Below are positions 1 to 8,200 of a stretch of DNA of 64,000 nt, piece by piece. The notes below the pieces were generated by a model that did not search any database, was not told where the DNA came from, and worked only from the letters and a program-made list of their open reading frames with translations. Numbering within the stretch: the first letter of the stretch is position 1; each line of letters starts with the position of its first letter. Position numbers and translations under genes: made by a program. Source of the stretch: Imperialibacter sp964351395 (lineage in GTDB: Bacteria > Bacteroidota > Bacteroidia > Cytophagales > Cyclobacteriaceae); contig CAYGOF010000005.1 in NCBI GenBank assembly GCA_964351395.1, forward strand, positions 1-64,000, in the 5' to 3' direction.

Positions 1-104
1 GGTAATCATTCTTTTCCCCTAATTCCAAAATAATTTTTTAAAATATTTTTGGGGGAGAATTGTCAGTAGTTCAGTTGGGATTCCTTCTTCGTTTAGAAGG
101 GATG

Positions 105-137
105 CAAAGGTACTACTCTAGAGCAATACTTTGCAAA
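105..137 (-). promoter_or_regulatory. Putative Bacteroidota promoter firing leftward out of the window
   Basis: On the minus strand a TTTG (137-134) is followed 21 bases later by TACCTTTG (112-105). This fits the Bacteroidota sigma-factor consensus TTTG/TAnnTTTG. It lies just downstream of the purA stop codon, so it probably starts a separate leftward transcript whose gene is beyond the left edge. The first 100 bases would then be its leader. Seen: the two boxes and their spacing. Inferred: activity. Confidence 0.5.
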
Positions 138-151
138 CCTTATTGAAAAAA

Positions 152-1426
152 TTAATTGAAATCTTTTAGAACAGTTTCGCTTCTGTCTGGTCCTGTGGAA
201 ATTAAGTTAATTGGAACACTTACTTCTTTTTCGATGAAAGCTATATAATCATGCACTTCTTTAGGAAAAGCTTCGTAAGTTTTAATTTTATTGATTGGAA
301 CTTTCCACCCAGAAAAGTCGGAGTAGAGGGGTTTATAATCGCCATTGATGAGGTCATGGGGGAGCTCATCGGTCTCTTTACCTTCGACTGAGTAACTAGT
401 GCAAATGCGAATTGGGTCAAAATCGGTTAACACGTCACCTTTCATCATGAACAATGAAGTGACCTTGTTGATCATGATGGCATATTTTAAAGCAGGCAGA
501 TCCAGCCAGCCACATCGTCGTGGGCGGCCTGTGGTTGCGCCAAATTCGTGGCCCACTTTTCTTAGCCTTTCTCCTGTGTCATCCAATAGTTCTGTCGGAA
601 ACGGACCACTCCCTACTCTGGTGCAATATGCTTTGAATATACCGAAGACTTCACCAATGTTGCCTGGGGCGATTCCAAGGCCAGTACAGGCCCCGGCGGC
701 AGTTGTATTTGAACTTGTCACAAATGGGTAGCTGCCGAAGTCGATGTCGAGCAATGATCCCTGTGCGCCTTCGGCAAGGATTTTAGCACCGCTACTAATA
801 TGCTTATTTATCACATACTCACTATCGATCAACTGGCAATCCTTCATGAATTCTACCGCCTTAAAAAAGGCTTCTTCCTTTTCGGAGAAGTCGTGGGTAT
901 AGTTGTAGAAATCAAGGATCTTAAGATGCTGATCTTTTAGTGCATTATATTTCGATCTAAAGTCTGGTGATAAGATATCACCAACCCTTAACCCCAGGCG
1001 AGCTACTTTATCCTGATAGGTTGGCCCTATTCCTTTTAAAGTGGACCCAATTTTCTTTTCTCCTTTAGCGCTTTCGTAGGCTGCGTCGAGCTGTGCATGG
1101 CTTGGCAGAATGAGCGCAGCCTTCTTTGAAATAAGCAGTCTGCTGAATACATCGACATTGTATTTTGCCAATGCCTCCACCTCTCTTTTGAATATAACAG
1201 GATCAAGAACGACACCATTCCCGATAATGTTGATAATCGAACTATGGAAAATACCAGAGGGAATTTGATGTAGCACATGCTTTATTCCATCGAATTCAAG
1301 GGTGTGTCCGGCATTTGGCCCACCCTGGAACCTGGCAATCACATCATACTTAGGCGCTAATACGTCCACAATCTTCCCCTTACCTTCGTCTCCCCATTGA
1401 AGGCCCAAAAGCACATCTACTGCCAT
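152..1426 (-). CDS. purA: Adenylosuccinate synthetase
   Basis: Catalyses the GTP-dependent joining of IMP and aspartate to adenylosuccinate, the first committed step from IMP to AMP, in the cytosol. The 424-residue protein is full length for the family. The N-terminal loop QWGDEGKGK (residues 10-18) contains the catalytic Asp13, and His41 lies in GGPNAGHT; both match the E. coli numbering. The GTP-binding and IMP-binding segments (GIGPTYQDK, EGAQGSLLDIDFGSYPFVTSS) are intact. It is the last gene of a leftward run behind rel, fur and a STAS gene, 4 bases after the STAS stop. PurA enzymes are known targets of ppGpp inhibition, and the gene sits in the same run as the ppGpp enzyme. The purine pathway partner purB is 44 kb away. 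Confidence 0.97.
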   Translation of the reverse strand: MAVDVLLGLQWGDEGKGKIVDVLAPKYDVIARFQGGPNAGHTLEFDGIKHVLHQIPSGIFHSSIINIIGNGVVLDPVIFKREVEALAKYNVDVFSRLLISKKAALILPSHAQLDAAYESAKGEKKIGSTLKGIGPTYQDKVARLGLRVGDILSPDFRSKYNALKDQHLKILDFYNYTHDFSEKEEAFFKAVEFMKDCQLIDSEYVINKHISSGAKILAEGAQGSLLDIDFGSYPFVTSSNTTAAGACTGLGIAPGNIGEVFGIFKAYCTRVGSGPFPTELLDDTGERLRKVGHEFGATTGRPRRCGWLDLPALKYAIMINKVTSLFMMKGDVLTDFDPIRICTSYSVEGKETDELPHDLINGDYKPLYSDFSGWKVPINKIKTYEAFPKEVHDYIAFIEKEVSVPINLISTGPDRSETVLKDFN

Positions 1427-1430
1427 TTCT

Positions 1431-1775
1431 TTAAGATTTTTTCAATTTTTCAATCGCCTGTTCTTCACTGTCAACTATAGAAAAGATGGCATTAAGCTTG
1501 GTAATCACCAATAACTTTTTGACATGATCTGACGGATTCACAAGTACTACTTCACCTCCTTTATTCCTAAACTTGGTTAAAATCGTAATGAGCACTCCGA
1601 TTCCACTACTGTTAATATACCTCACGTCGGAAATATAAAGTGCACATAAGCTTATCTGCTTATCAATTGTGTTCTTTACGACCTCCACTAATTCGGCTCC
1701 ATTGTTCTCTCCAATGAGGTCACCTTCAAAATGAAGGTGAAGTATTTTATCACTTATGTTGTGTGTATATTTCAT
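1431..1775 (-). CDS. STAS-domain protein, anti-sigma factor antagonist-like
   Basis: A 114-residue single-domain protein of the SpoIIAA/RsbV type. These proteins bind and release serine-kinase anti-sigma factors depending on their own phosphorylation. The signature VRYINSSGIGVL (residues 51-62) carries two adjacent serines, 56 and 57, one of which is the expected phosphorylation site. The fold is otherwise the usual alternating beta-alpha arrangement, with EVVLVNPSDHVKKLL following. No cognate kinase or phosphatase is adjacent, so the partner must be encoded elsewhere. It lies between fur and purA on the same strand, 61 bases from the fur stop. Function in sigma-factor control is inferred from the family. 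Confidence 0.85.
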   Translation of the reverse strand: MKYTHNISDKILHLHFEGDLIGENNGAELVEVVKNTIDKQISLCALYISDVRYINSSGIGVLITILTKFRNKGGEVVLVNPSDHVKKLLVITKLNAIFSIVDSEEQAIEKLKKS

Positions 1776-1836
1776 TCAGGCACAATTATATAAGGAGAAA
1801 GTTCAGATTAAAAGCTTGGTGACAAATTTAGTTGTA

Positions 1837-2313
1837 TTAATTCTTTGCCTGCTCCTCTCGGTTTCCGCAAGTTGGATTGGTGCAATTGCCATAAAGAATA
1901 AGAGAATGATGCATTACATCGAAATGTAAAAGGTCTCCTACCGTATTCTGAATATTTTGGATCCGTGGGTCGCAAAACTCCATTACTTTGTGACATTCGG
2001 TACAAATTAGGTGATCGTGCTGCTTGTAGCCGTACGATTTTTCATATTGCGCCATATTTTGACCAAACTGATGTTTGGAAACCAAGTCACATTCGACAAG
2101 CAGGTCAAGTGAGTTGTAGACGGTGGCCCTACTCACCCGGTAGTTCTTATTCTTCATACTTATGTATAAAGACTCTACATCAAAATGGCCACCCCTGGAA
2201 TAAATCTCCTCGAGGATGGCAAAGCGCTCAGGAGTCTTTCTCAGCTCCTTTTTTTCGAGGTAAGCAGTAAATATCTTTTTTACCTCCGTAAATATCTTTT
2301 CGTTGAGTACCAT
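1837..2313 (-). CDS. Fur/PerR-family metalloregulator
   Basis: A 158-residue DNA-binding repressor of the ferric uptake regulator family. The N-terminal winged helix includes RVSRATVYNSLDLL (residues 59-72), the typical recognition helix. The metal and structural zinc sites are visible as His99 and His101 in KQHDHLIC, the CTEC pair Cys104/Cys107, and the C-terminal pair Cys144/Cys149. This complete cysteine set supports a structural zinc site. Whether it senses iron, peroxide or zinc cannot be decided from sequence. It is 33 bases downstream of the rel gene, in a probable four-gene leftward operon with purA and the STAS gene. Confidence 0.92.
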   Translation of the reverse strand: MVLNEKIFTEVKKIFTAYLEKKELRKTPERFAILEEIYSRGGHFDVESLYISMKNKNYRVSRATVYNSLDLLVECDLVSKHQFGQNMAQYEKSYGYKQHDHLICTECHKVMEFCDPRIQNIQNTVGDLLHFDVMHHSLILYGNCTNPTCGNREEQAKN

Positions 2314-2346
2314 ACTTTCAAAGTCACAAATATAATAAAAGCTGGC

Positions 2347-4572
2347 TTAGTTAAGCTGTTCTAAGTCATCGTATCTAGACACGCTATAAACATCGCTGAT
2401 TTCCTCTAGTTTTCGTATCAGTGTATCCAAATGCTTAGTGTCTTCTATGTATAACTTAATACCGCCCTGAAAAATCCCATTGTCTGTGTCAATTGTGATT
2501 GACCGCATATTGACTTTAAGTTCGTCGGATATCACTTTGGTAATGTCATTGATCATTCCCATTCTATCGGTACCGGTGATTTTCAATCCGGTAAGGAATG
2601 CTATTGCTTGCTGAGAGGCCCATTTGGCCTTCACAACTCTATATCCATGGTTAGAAAGTAGCTCAGGGGCATTGGGGCAGGAAGTGCGGTGAATTTTTAT
2701 GCCTTCATTAACGGTTACAAATCCAAAAACCTCGTCGCCCGGGATTGGGTTACAGCACTTGGAAAATTTGTAGTCGATCACGTCCATGTCTTCGCCTATT
2801 AGGAGCAGGTCATGGTCTTTTCCTTTTACTTCTGCTATTTGCTTTTCAAAGGCTCGAGCGTCCTGAATTTTGCTTCCGTTTCTTTGGACGGTTCCTTCCT
2901 TATATACCTTGAACCTCTTGATGTCTTTAGCGTCGATTTTGCCCTTACCTACCTCAAAGAAAAACTCAAGGGGGGTTTTAGCGCCAAAATATGCTACAAG
3001 TTGGTCAAGAATCTCGCTGGATAGCGTAAGCTTCATTTGCTTTAGCTTCCTCAAAACAATCTCCTTTCCCTCGGCAGCTGCAGCTTTCCTTTCCTCCTTC
3101 AGGAGGTCTTTGATTTTTGACTTGGCTTTTGAGCTCACCACCAGCCGTAGCCAACCTTCATTCGGTTTTTGTTTGCTTGAAGTCAGTATCTCGACCTGGT
3201 CTCCATTTTTCAATACATGATTGAGCGGTACCAGTTTTTGATTGACCTTGGCCCCTATGCACCTGGCACCAATTTGTGAGTGGATATCAAATGCAAAGTC
3301 GAGGGCTGTGGCTCCATGAGGTAAAGTGCGCAAATCCCCCTTAGGTGTGAAGGCAAAAACTTCTTCCTGGAAAAGGTTGGATCGAAAGTCATCAACAAAT
3401 TCAATAGCAGAGGAATCATTCTGCTCGAGCATATCTCTCACACGAGTGATCCACTGCTCCAATCCAGACTCCTGAGGGTTAGACTTGCTTTCTTTGTACT
3501 TCCAATGTGCCGCATAGCCCTTTTCAGCAATGTCATCCATCCGACGGGAACGTATTTGAACTTCTACCCATTGACCCTGATGAGACATGACGGTGGTGTG
3601 CAACGATTCGTATCCGTTGGCTTTTGAAGTAGAAATCCAATCCCGAAGTCTATCAGGGTTTGGTTGATAGTAATCAGTGACAATAGAATACACCTGCCAG
3701 CAAGCAGCTTTCTCATTTTCGTATTCCGTCTCAATTATTATTCTGATGGCAAACAAATCATACACCTCTTCGAAAGGTATATTTTGCTTCCGCATCTTAT
3801 TATAAATAGAGTAAATAGATTTAGGCCGTCCCTTTATTTCTACATTAAGGCCTGACCGTTCGATGGCTGATTCTATTGGCCTGACAAACGACCTTATATA
3901 TTTATTTCGCGAAGCCCGGCTTTGGCTGATGCTATTTGCTATCGACTTGTAGGTGTCAGGCTCGGTGAATTTGAGGTTGAGGTCCTCCAGTTCGGATTTA
4001 ATTGTATAAAGGCCAAGCCTATGAGCCAAAGGTGCGTAAAGGTAGATGGTCTCCGATGCGATTTTAAGTTGCTTATTTCTCGGCATACTGCCCAGCGTCC
4101 GCATGTTATGCAGTCGGTCCGCCAGTTTCACCAGGATAACACGCACATCCTCAGACAGCGTGAGTAGCATTTTTCTAAAGTTTTCAGCTTGCTGGGAGCT
4201 GCCGTACTCAAAAACGCCGGAAATTTTAGTAAGCCCGTCAATGATACGTGCGATCTTCGGTCCGAATTCGCGCTCTATGTCTGCAATTGTTGTTTCTGTA
4301 TCTTCGACCACGTCATGCAATAGTGCAGCGACAATCGACGTTGTGCCAAGGCCAATCTCTTCAACACAGATTTGTGCAACAGACAGCGGATGGAAAATGT
4401 AAGGCTCACCACTTTTGCGCCTCATTTCCTTATGGGCCTCCATTGAAGTATTGAACGCCTTCTTTATGAGCTTAGCATCCCCATCTTTGAGCAGTGGTTT
4501 TGCCAGTCTGAGCAAGCGCCTATACCTTCTGATAATCTCTATTTTTTCTACCTCTATGTCTACGGCCTGCAT
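2347..4572 (-). CDS. Bifunctional (p)ppGpp synthetase/hydrolase
   Basis: A 741-residue RelA/SpoT homologue (Rel type) that makes and degrades the alarmone (p)ppGpp. The N-terminal HD hydrolase domain is intact, with His61 and the His86-Asp87 pair in ALLHDVVEDT, so hydrolysis is expected. The synthetase domain follows, with the RLRDWIS...KANGYESLHT segment, then a TGS domain (from about residue 405, FTPKGDLRTLPHGAT) and a C-terminal ACT domain (about 665-741). The basic RLRD motif corresponds to the RxKD of bifunctional enzymes rather than the ExDD of RelA. First gene of the leftward run ending in purA. The start at 4572 is 96 bases from the divergent tRNA-Leu; no clear TAnnTTTG box was found for it. 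Confidence 0.95.
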   Translation of the reverse strand: MQAVDIEVEKIEIIRRYRRLLRLAKPLLKDGDAKLIKKAFNTSMEAHKEMRRKSGEPYIFHPLSVAQICVEEIGLGTTSIVAALLHDVVEDTETTIADIEREFGPKIARIIDGLTKISGVFEYGSSQQAENFRKMLLTLSEDVRVILVKLADRLHNMRTLGSMPRNKQLKIASETIYLYAPLAHRLGLYTIKSELEDLNLKFTEPDTYKSIANSISQSRASRNKYIRSFVRPIESAIERSGLNVEIKGRPKSIYSIYNKMRKQNIPFEEVYDLFAIRIIIETEYENEKAACWQVYSIVTDYYQPNPDRLRDWISTSKANGYESLHTTVMSHQGQWVEVQIRSRRMDDIAEKGYAAHWKYKESKSNPQESGLEQWITRVRDMLEQNDSSAIEFVDDFRSNLFQEEVFAFTPKGDLRTLPHGATALDFAFDIHSQIGARCIGAKVNQKLVPLNHVLKNGDQVEILTSSKQKPNEGWLRLVVSSKAKSKIKDLLKEERKAAAAEGKEIVLRKLKQMKLTLSSEILDQLVAYFGAKTPLEFFFEVGKGKIDAKDIKRFKVYKEGTVQRNGSKIQDARAFEKQIAEVKGKDHDLLLIGEDMDVIDYKFSKCCNPIPGDEVFGFVTVNEGIKIHRTSCPNAPELLSNHGYRVVKAKWASQQAIAFLTGLKITGTDRMGMINDITKVISDELKVNMRSITIDTDNGIFQGGIKLYIEDTKHLDTLIRKLEEISDVYSVSRYDDLEQLN

Positions 4573-4622
4573 GTTCCTTTTTTAACGGTTGACTAATTAA
4601 TATATTTTTTAGTTACCGAGCA

Positions 4623-4652
4623 TTGACTAAATAAAATATTTCTCTACATTTG
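4623..4652 (+). promoter_or_regulatory. tRNA-Leu(UAG) promoter, TTG-N19-TACATTTG
   Basis: TTG at 4623-4625 and TACATTTG at 4645-4652 are separated by 19 bases, an exact match to the Bacteroidota housekeeping promoter consensus. The tRNA begins 16 bases after the -7 box. The same geometry recurs in front of the second tRNA-Leu and of the SusC gene. Confidence 0.8.
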
Positions 4653-4668
4653 CATTCCGTTTTCGAAA

Positions 4669-4750
4669 GCGGGTGTGGCGAAATTGGTAGACGCACTAGA
4701 CTTAGGATCTAGCGCCGCAAGGCATGGGGGTTCGAGTCCCTCCACCCGCA
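4669..4750 (+). tRNA. tRNA-Leu (anticodon UAG)
   Basis: An 82-base class II tRNA. The acceptor strands GCGGGTG and CACCCGC pair perfectly, followed by discriminator A; CCA is not encoded. The anticodon arm is CTAGA-CTTAGGA-TCTAG, giving anticodon TAG in the seven-base loop, which reads CUA leucine codons. The T arm GGGGGTTCGAGTCCCTC is canonical, and the short variable arm is of leucine type. A consensus promoter lies immediately upstream and an intrinsic terminator immediately downstream. Confidence 0.97.
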
Positions 4751-4760
4751 CTAACAAAAC

Positions 4761-4795
4761 AAACCCTCCTACGCGACAGCTGAGAGGGTTTTTTT
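4761..4795 (+). terminator. Intrinsic terminator between tRNA-Leu and tig
   Basis: AAACCCTC (4761-4768) pairs with GAGGGTTT (4784-4791), and the T run continues to 4795. It closes the tRNA transcription unit only 33 bases before the chosen tig start. Confidence 0.75.
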
Positions 4796-4827
4796 ATATT
4801 GGTTTGACTCAACAAAATTCGACACCA

Positions 4828-6162
4828 TTGGATATCCAACTCGACAAGATCACCAAGACAGAAGCCCTAATTAAAATTAAGGTTTCAGCAACTGATTATC
4901 AACCCAAAGTTGAAGAAAAAATAAGGGAGTACAGTCGCAAAGCTTCTATCAAGGGCTTCCGACCTGGGAAGGTGCCAACTGGCATGATCCGTAAAATGTA
5001 TGGCAAGTCAATTCTGGTAGAAGAGGTCAATCATATGCTTTCGCATAAGGTATCAGATTATATCAAAGAAAATGAGCTTGAAATTATTGGAGATCCACTT
5101 CCAAATGTTGATAAGGCTCAGGAGATCGATTGGGATCAGCAAAAAGATTTTGAATTTGAGTACAATGTCGGCCTGGTAGACGAATTCACAGTTGACCTAT
5201 CTAAAAAGGTGAGTGTTACTTCATACACCATTAAGGTAGACAAGAAGTTAGTGAACGAGACCATCGATAACCTTACCGGTCAGTTTGGTGAGACAAGTGA
5301 CCAGGAAGTAAGCGCCGAGGGTGATAATCTTTTTGGTACGTTGAAGTCAGAGGATGATTCAAAAGAGGATACGATTGTGCTTTATACTGATAAGCTTTCG
5401 TCAAAAGAAGCAAAAAATCTTATTGGATTGAGCAAAGGAAGCGTGGTGACTGTCGATATCAAAAAGCTTTACAAAGAAGAGTCAGATCTTGCCATGGCCC
5501 TTGGAGTTACAAAGGACGAGGCGAAAAAGCTAAAGGGGAAGTATACCTTTGAAGTAAAAAACATTAGCCGGGTAGTGAAGGCAGATGTTAACCAAGAGCT
5601 TTTTGATAAGACTTTTGGTAAAGATGCTGTTAAGTCGAAAGAAGAATTTGAGGAAAAAGTAAAAGCTACAATTTCTGAAAACTACCAGCAAGAAACCGAT
5701 TTGTTTCTTGACAGGTCTATTAGAAATGAGCTTGTAAAAAATACAAAACTTGAGTTGCCGGACAGCTTCCTGAAAAGCTGGCTACTAAGAACCAACGAAG
5801 GACAATTAACACCTGAGGATATCGAAAAAGAGTTCGATGCTTACACCAAGGAGTTGAAATGGTCACTTATAAGGAACAAAGTAAGCAAGAGCCAGGAATT
5901 GAAGGTAGAGCATGAAGATGTGATGGAAGAAGCCAGAAAGATGATAAGAAAGCAATTGGCTGGCAGTGGAATGGGCTCTCAGTTTGAGTCAAGCATCGAC
6001 ATGTTCGTTAACAACTATCTTCAGGGTGAAAATGGCGACAACTATATGAAGATGCACAATCAGGTACAAAACCTGAAAGTGATGGAATATATCAAATCGC
6101 AGGTGACCATCAAGTCGAAAGACATTAGTCTTGAAGACTTCCGTGATCTTCCGATGAACTAA
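4828..6162 (+). CDS. tig: Trigger factor, ribosome-associated chaperone
   Basis: Binds nascent chains at the ribosomal exit tunnel and helps them fold. From the chosen start it has 444 residues, normal for the family. The ribosome-binding tail is seen in the KASIKGFRPGKVPTGMI segment, which contains the family's GFRxGKxP signature. A central PPIase-like domain and a long helical C-terminal domain follow. No ATG lies in frame before residue 57. The reading frame runs back into tRNA-Leu, but those residues are only tRNA sequence. TTG at 4828 begins MDIQLDK, which matches the usual N-terminus of Bacteroidota trigger factors; TTG at 4804 is the alternative. It is followed by a terminator, then clpP and clpX, the common tig-clpP-clpX order. 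Confidence 0.93.
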   Translation: MDIQLDKITKTEALIKIKVSATDYQPKVEEKIREYSRKASIKGFRPGKVPTGMIRKMYGKSILVEEVNHMLSHKVSDYIKENELEIIGDPLPNVDKAQEIDWDQQKDFEFEYNVGLVDEFTVDLSKKVSVTSYTIKVDKKLVNETIDNLTGQFGETSDQEVSAEGDNLFGTLKSEDDSKEDTIVLYTDKLSSKEAKNLIGLSKGSVVTVDIKKLYKEESDLAMALGVTKDEAKKLKGKYTFEVKNISRVVKADVNQELFDKTFGKDAVKSKEEFEEKVKATISENYQQETDLFLDRSIRNELVKNTKLELPDSFLKSWLLRTNEGQLTPEDIEKEFDAYTKELKWSLIRNKVSKSQELKVEHEDVMEEARKMIRKQLAGSGMGSQFESSIDMFVNNYLQGENGDNYMKMHNQVQNLKVMEYIKSQVTIKSKDISLEDFRDLPMN

Positions 6163-6186
6163 GAACCAACTTTTTGGGTTAAATTG

Positions 6187-6216
6187 AAGTCCTTTCACAG
6201 AAGGGCTTTTTTTTTA
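6187..6216 (+). terminator. Intrinsic terminator after tig
   Basis: AAGTCCTTTC and GAAGGGCTTT form a hairpin with a three-base loop and one mismatch, followed by a long T tract. The T tract runs into TATTTTTG (6215-6222), a candidate -7 box for clpP, so terminator and downstream promoter may overlap. Confidence 0.65.
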
Positions 6217-6248
6217 TTTTTGTATCAACCCATTAACAACATATCAAA

Positions 6249-6935
6249 ATGTACAAAGAACTTTCAAAAGAAGAGTTTAGAAAATACGCAGTGAAAGGCC
6301 AGGGGATTTCGGGCTCTGCTTTCGACCAGTATACGACCCGCGTAGAGAATATGACCAGGTCTGTAATTGAAGAAAGGCCAACAAGATTTGCGGAAATAGA
6401 TGTATTCTCCCGCCTGATCATGGACAGGATCATTTTCCTTGGTATGCAGGTAGAGGAAAACATTGGTAATATCATTACTGCCCAGCTTCTGTTTCTTGAG
6501 TCGGTTGATGCAAAAAAAGATATTCTGCTATACGTGAATAGCCCAGGGGGGTCAGTTTATGCAGGTTTGGGTATATACGACACTATGCAGTATGTAACAC
6601 CAGATGTTGCTACCATTTGTACAGGAATGGCGGCGTCGATGGGTGCAGTATTACTAGCTGGTGGTGCCAAGAATAAAAGATCTGCTCTACCTCATGCGAG
6701 AATCATGATACACCAGCCTAGCGGTGGTATGCAAGGCCAGGCCCGTGACATGGAAATTACCCTAAGGCAGATGCAAGAGCTTAGAAAAGACTTGTATACT
6801 ATTCTTTCGAATCATACAGGGAAACCTTATGAGCAAGTGGAGAAGGATTCAGACAGAGATAACTGGATGAGGCCAACAGAAGCGAAAGAATATGGCTTAA
6901 TTGACGAAGTTTTACAGAGAAAATCATCTAAATAA
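6249..6935 (+). CDS. clpP: ATP-dependent Clp protease proteolytic subunit
   Basis: The serine peptidase core of the cytosolic Clp protease, which forms a double seven-membered ring and degrades proteins fed in by ClpX. The 228 residues include the catalytic triad: Ser130 in GMAASMGA, His155 in MIHQPSGG and Asp204 in DRDNW. The N-terminal extension before the conserved core (about 40 residues) is somewhat longer than in E. coli and typical of Bacteroidota. A TATTTTTG -7-like box lies 26 bases upstream. clpX follows 19 bases after the stop on the same strand, so the two are very probably cotranscribed. Confidence 0.97.
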   Translation: MYKELSKEEFRKYAVKGQGISGSAFDQYTTRVENMTRSVIEERPTRFAEIDVFSRLIMDRIIFLGMQVEENIGNIITAQLLFLESVDAKKDILLYVNSPGGSVYAGLGIYDTMQYVTPDVATICTGMAASMGAVLLAGGAKNKRSALPHARIMIHQPSGGMQGQARDMEITLRQMQELRKDLYTILSNHTGKPYEQVEKDSDRDNWMRPTEAKEYGLIDEVLQRKSSK

Positions 6936-6954
6936 TTTACTTTTGGAAGAGAAG

Positions 6955-8187
6955 ATGGCCCAAGTAACTTGCTCATTTTGTGGGAGAAACAAAAAAGATG
7001 TTGACCTGATGATATCAGGGATACATGCTCATATCTGCGATAAATGTATTTCGCAGGCCCAGCAAATTTTGCAAGAAGAGACAAAAACGAAGACGAATTC
7101 GGCTAAACCAAAATTTAACCTCGTCAAACCAATCGAGATCAAAAATCACCTCGATGAGTTTGTTGTCGGCCAGGACGACGCTAAAAAAGTAATTTCCGTG
7201 GCCGTTTACAATCACTACAAGCGATTGACTCAGGTGAAAACGGAGGATGACATCGTCATTGAAAAATCTAATATTATCATGGTAGGCGAAACGGGAACAG
7301 GTAAGACTTACCTGGCCCGTTCCCTTGCCAAAATCCTTCAAGTACCTTTCTGTATCGCTGATGCCACTGTTCTTACAGAGGCCGGCTATGTAGGTGAAGA
7401 TGTAGAAAGTATCCTTACAAGACTACTACAGGCCGCCAACTACGATGTAGAGGCTGCTGAAAGGGGCATTGTCTATATTGATGAGATCGATAAAATAGCC
7501 CGTAAGTCGGACAACCCTTCCATCACCCGCGATGTGAGTGGTGAAGGCGTGCAACAGGCATTGCTAAAACTTCTGGAAGGAACCCAGGTAAACGTGCCAC
7601 CTCAAGGAGGCAGAAAGCATCCTGACCAAAAGATGATTACTGTAAACACAGAAAATATCCTTTTTGTGTGTGGGGGTGCTTTCGATGGCATACATCGGAT
7701 GATCTCTTCCAGGATGACCACCAGGCCAGTTGGGTTTGCAGCTGGCGCCGACAAGGAAGACGATGTTTTTATCGATAAGGACAACCTTCTTCAGTACATA
7801 ACGGCTCAGGATTTGAAGTCTTATGGACTCATACCAGAACTTATAGGCAGACTCCCTGTGCTTACCTATTTGGATCCATTAAACAGAGAAACCCTCAAAA
7901 AGATATTGACCTCTCCCAAAAATGCTCTCACCAAACAGTACAAAAAGCTGTTTGCTATGGAAGGTGTGGAGTTGGAGTTTGATGACGAGGTACTCAACTT
8001 TATTGTAGAGAAAGCTGTGGCATTCAAGCTTGGGGCCAGAGGTCTGCGCTCTATTTGCGAGGTAATCGTGAACGATGCTATGTTCGAAATACCTTCTTCG
8101 AAGGACATCGACAAATTGGTGATCAGTAAAGATTATGCAGAGGAAAAATTGAACAAGTCAAAGTTCAAGAGACTAAAGGCCGCTTAG
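6955..8187 (+). CDS. clpX: Clp protease ATP-binding unfoldase ClpX
   Basis: A AAA+ unfoldase that recognises tagged substrates and threads them into ClpP. From ATG 6955 it has 410 residues. A four-cysteine zinc finger (Cys6, Cys9, Cys28, Cys31) is at the N-terminus. Walker A GETGTGKT is at residues 111-118 and Walker B VYIDEID follows near 175. The frame is open back to 6901, but the zinc finger gives the correct start at MAQVTCSFCG. The stop codon lies in the loop of a terminator hairpin and overlaps the end of the convergent lpxB by 4 bases. Confidence 0.97.
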   Translation: MAQVTCSFCGRNKKDVDLMISGIHAHICDKCISQAQQILQEETKTKTNSAKPKFNLVKPIEIKNHLDEFVVGQDDAKKVISVAVYNHYKRLTQVKTEDDIVIEKSNIIMVGETGTGKTYLARSLAKILQVPFCIADATVLTEAGYVGEDVESILTRLLQAANYDVEAAERGIVYIDEIDKIARKSDNPSITRDVSGEGVQQALLKLLEGTQVNVPPQGGRKHPDQKMITVNTENILFVCGGAFDGIHRMISSRMTTRPVGFAAGADKEDDVFIDKDNLLQYITAQDLKSYGLIPELIGRLPVLTYLDPLNRETLKKILTSPKNALTKQYKKLFAMEGVELEFDDEVLNFIVEKAVAFKLGARGLRSICEVIVNDAMFEIPSSKDIDKLVISKDYAEEKLNKSKFKRLKAA

Positions 8188-8200
8188 GCCTTTTTCTTTT
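8175..8200 (+). terminator. Terminator hairpin spanning the convergent clpX/lpxB ends
   Basis: AAAGGCC (8175-8181) pairs with GGCCTTT (8187-8193), followed by TTTTTCTTTT. The clpX stop TAG (8185-8187) and the lpxB stop (8184-8186 on the other strand) both fall at the loop, so the stem is coding in clpX and the T tract is coding in lpxB. Confidence 0.7.

Noticed and set aside
4675..4827. Reading frame beginning inside tRNA-Leu and joining the trigger factor frame
   Set aside because: The first residues are translated tRNA sequence and the region crosses an intrinsic terminator; no trigger factor has such an extension.
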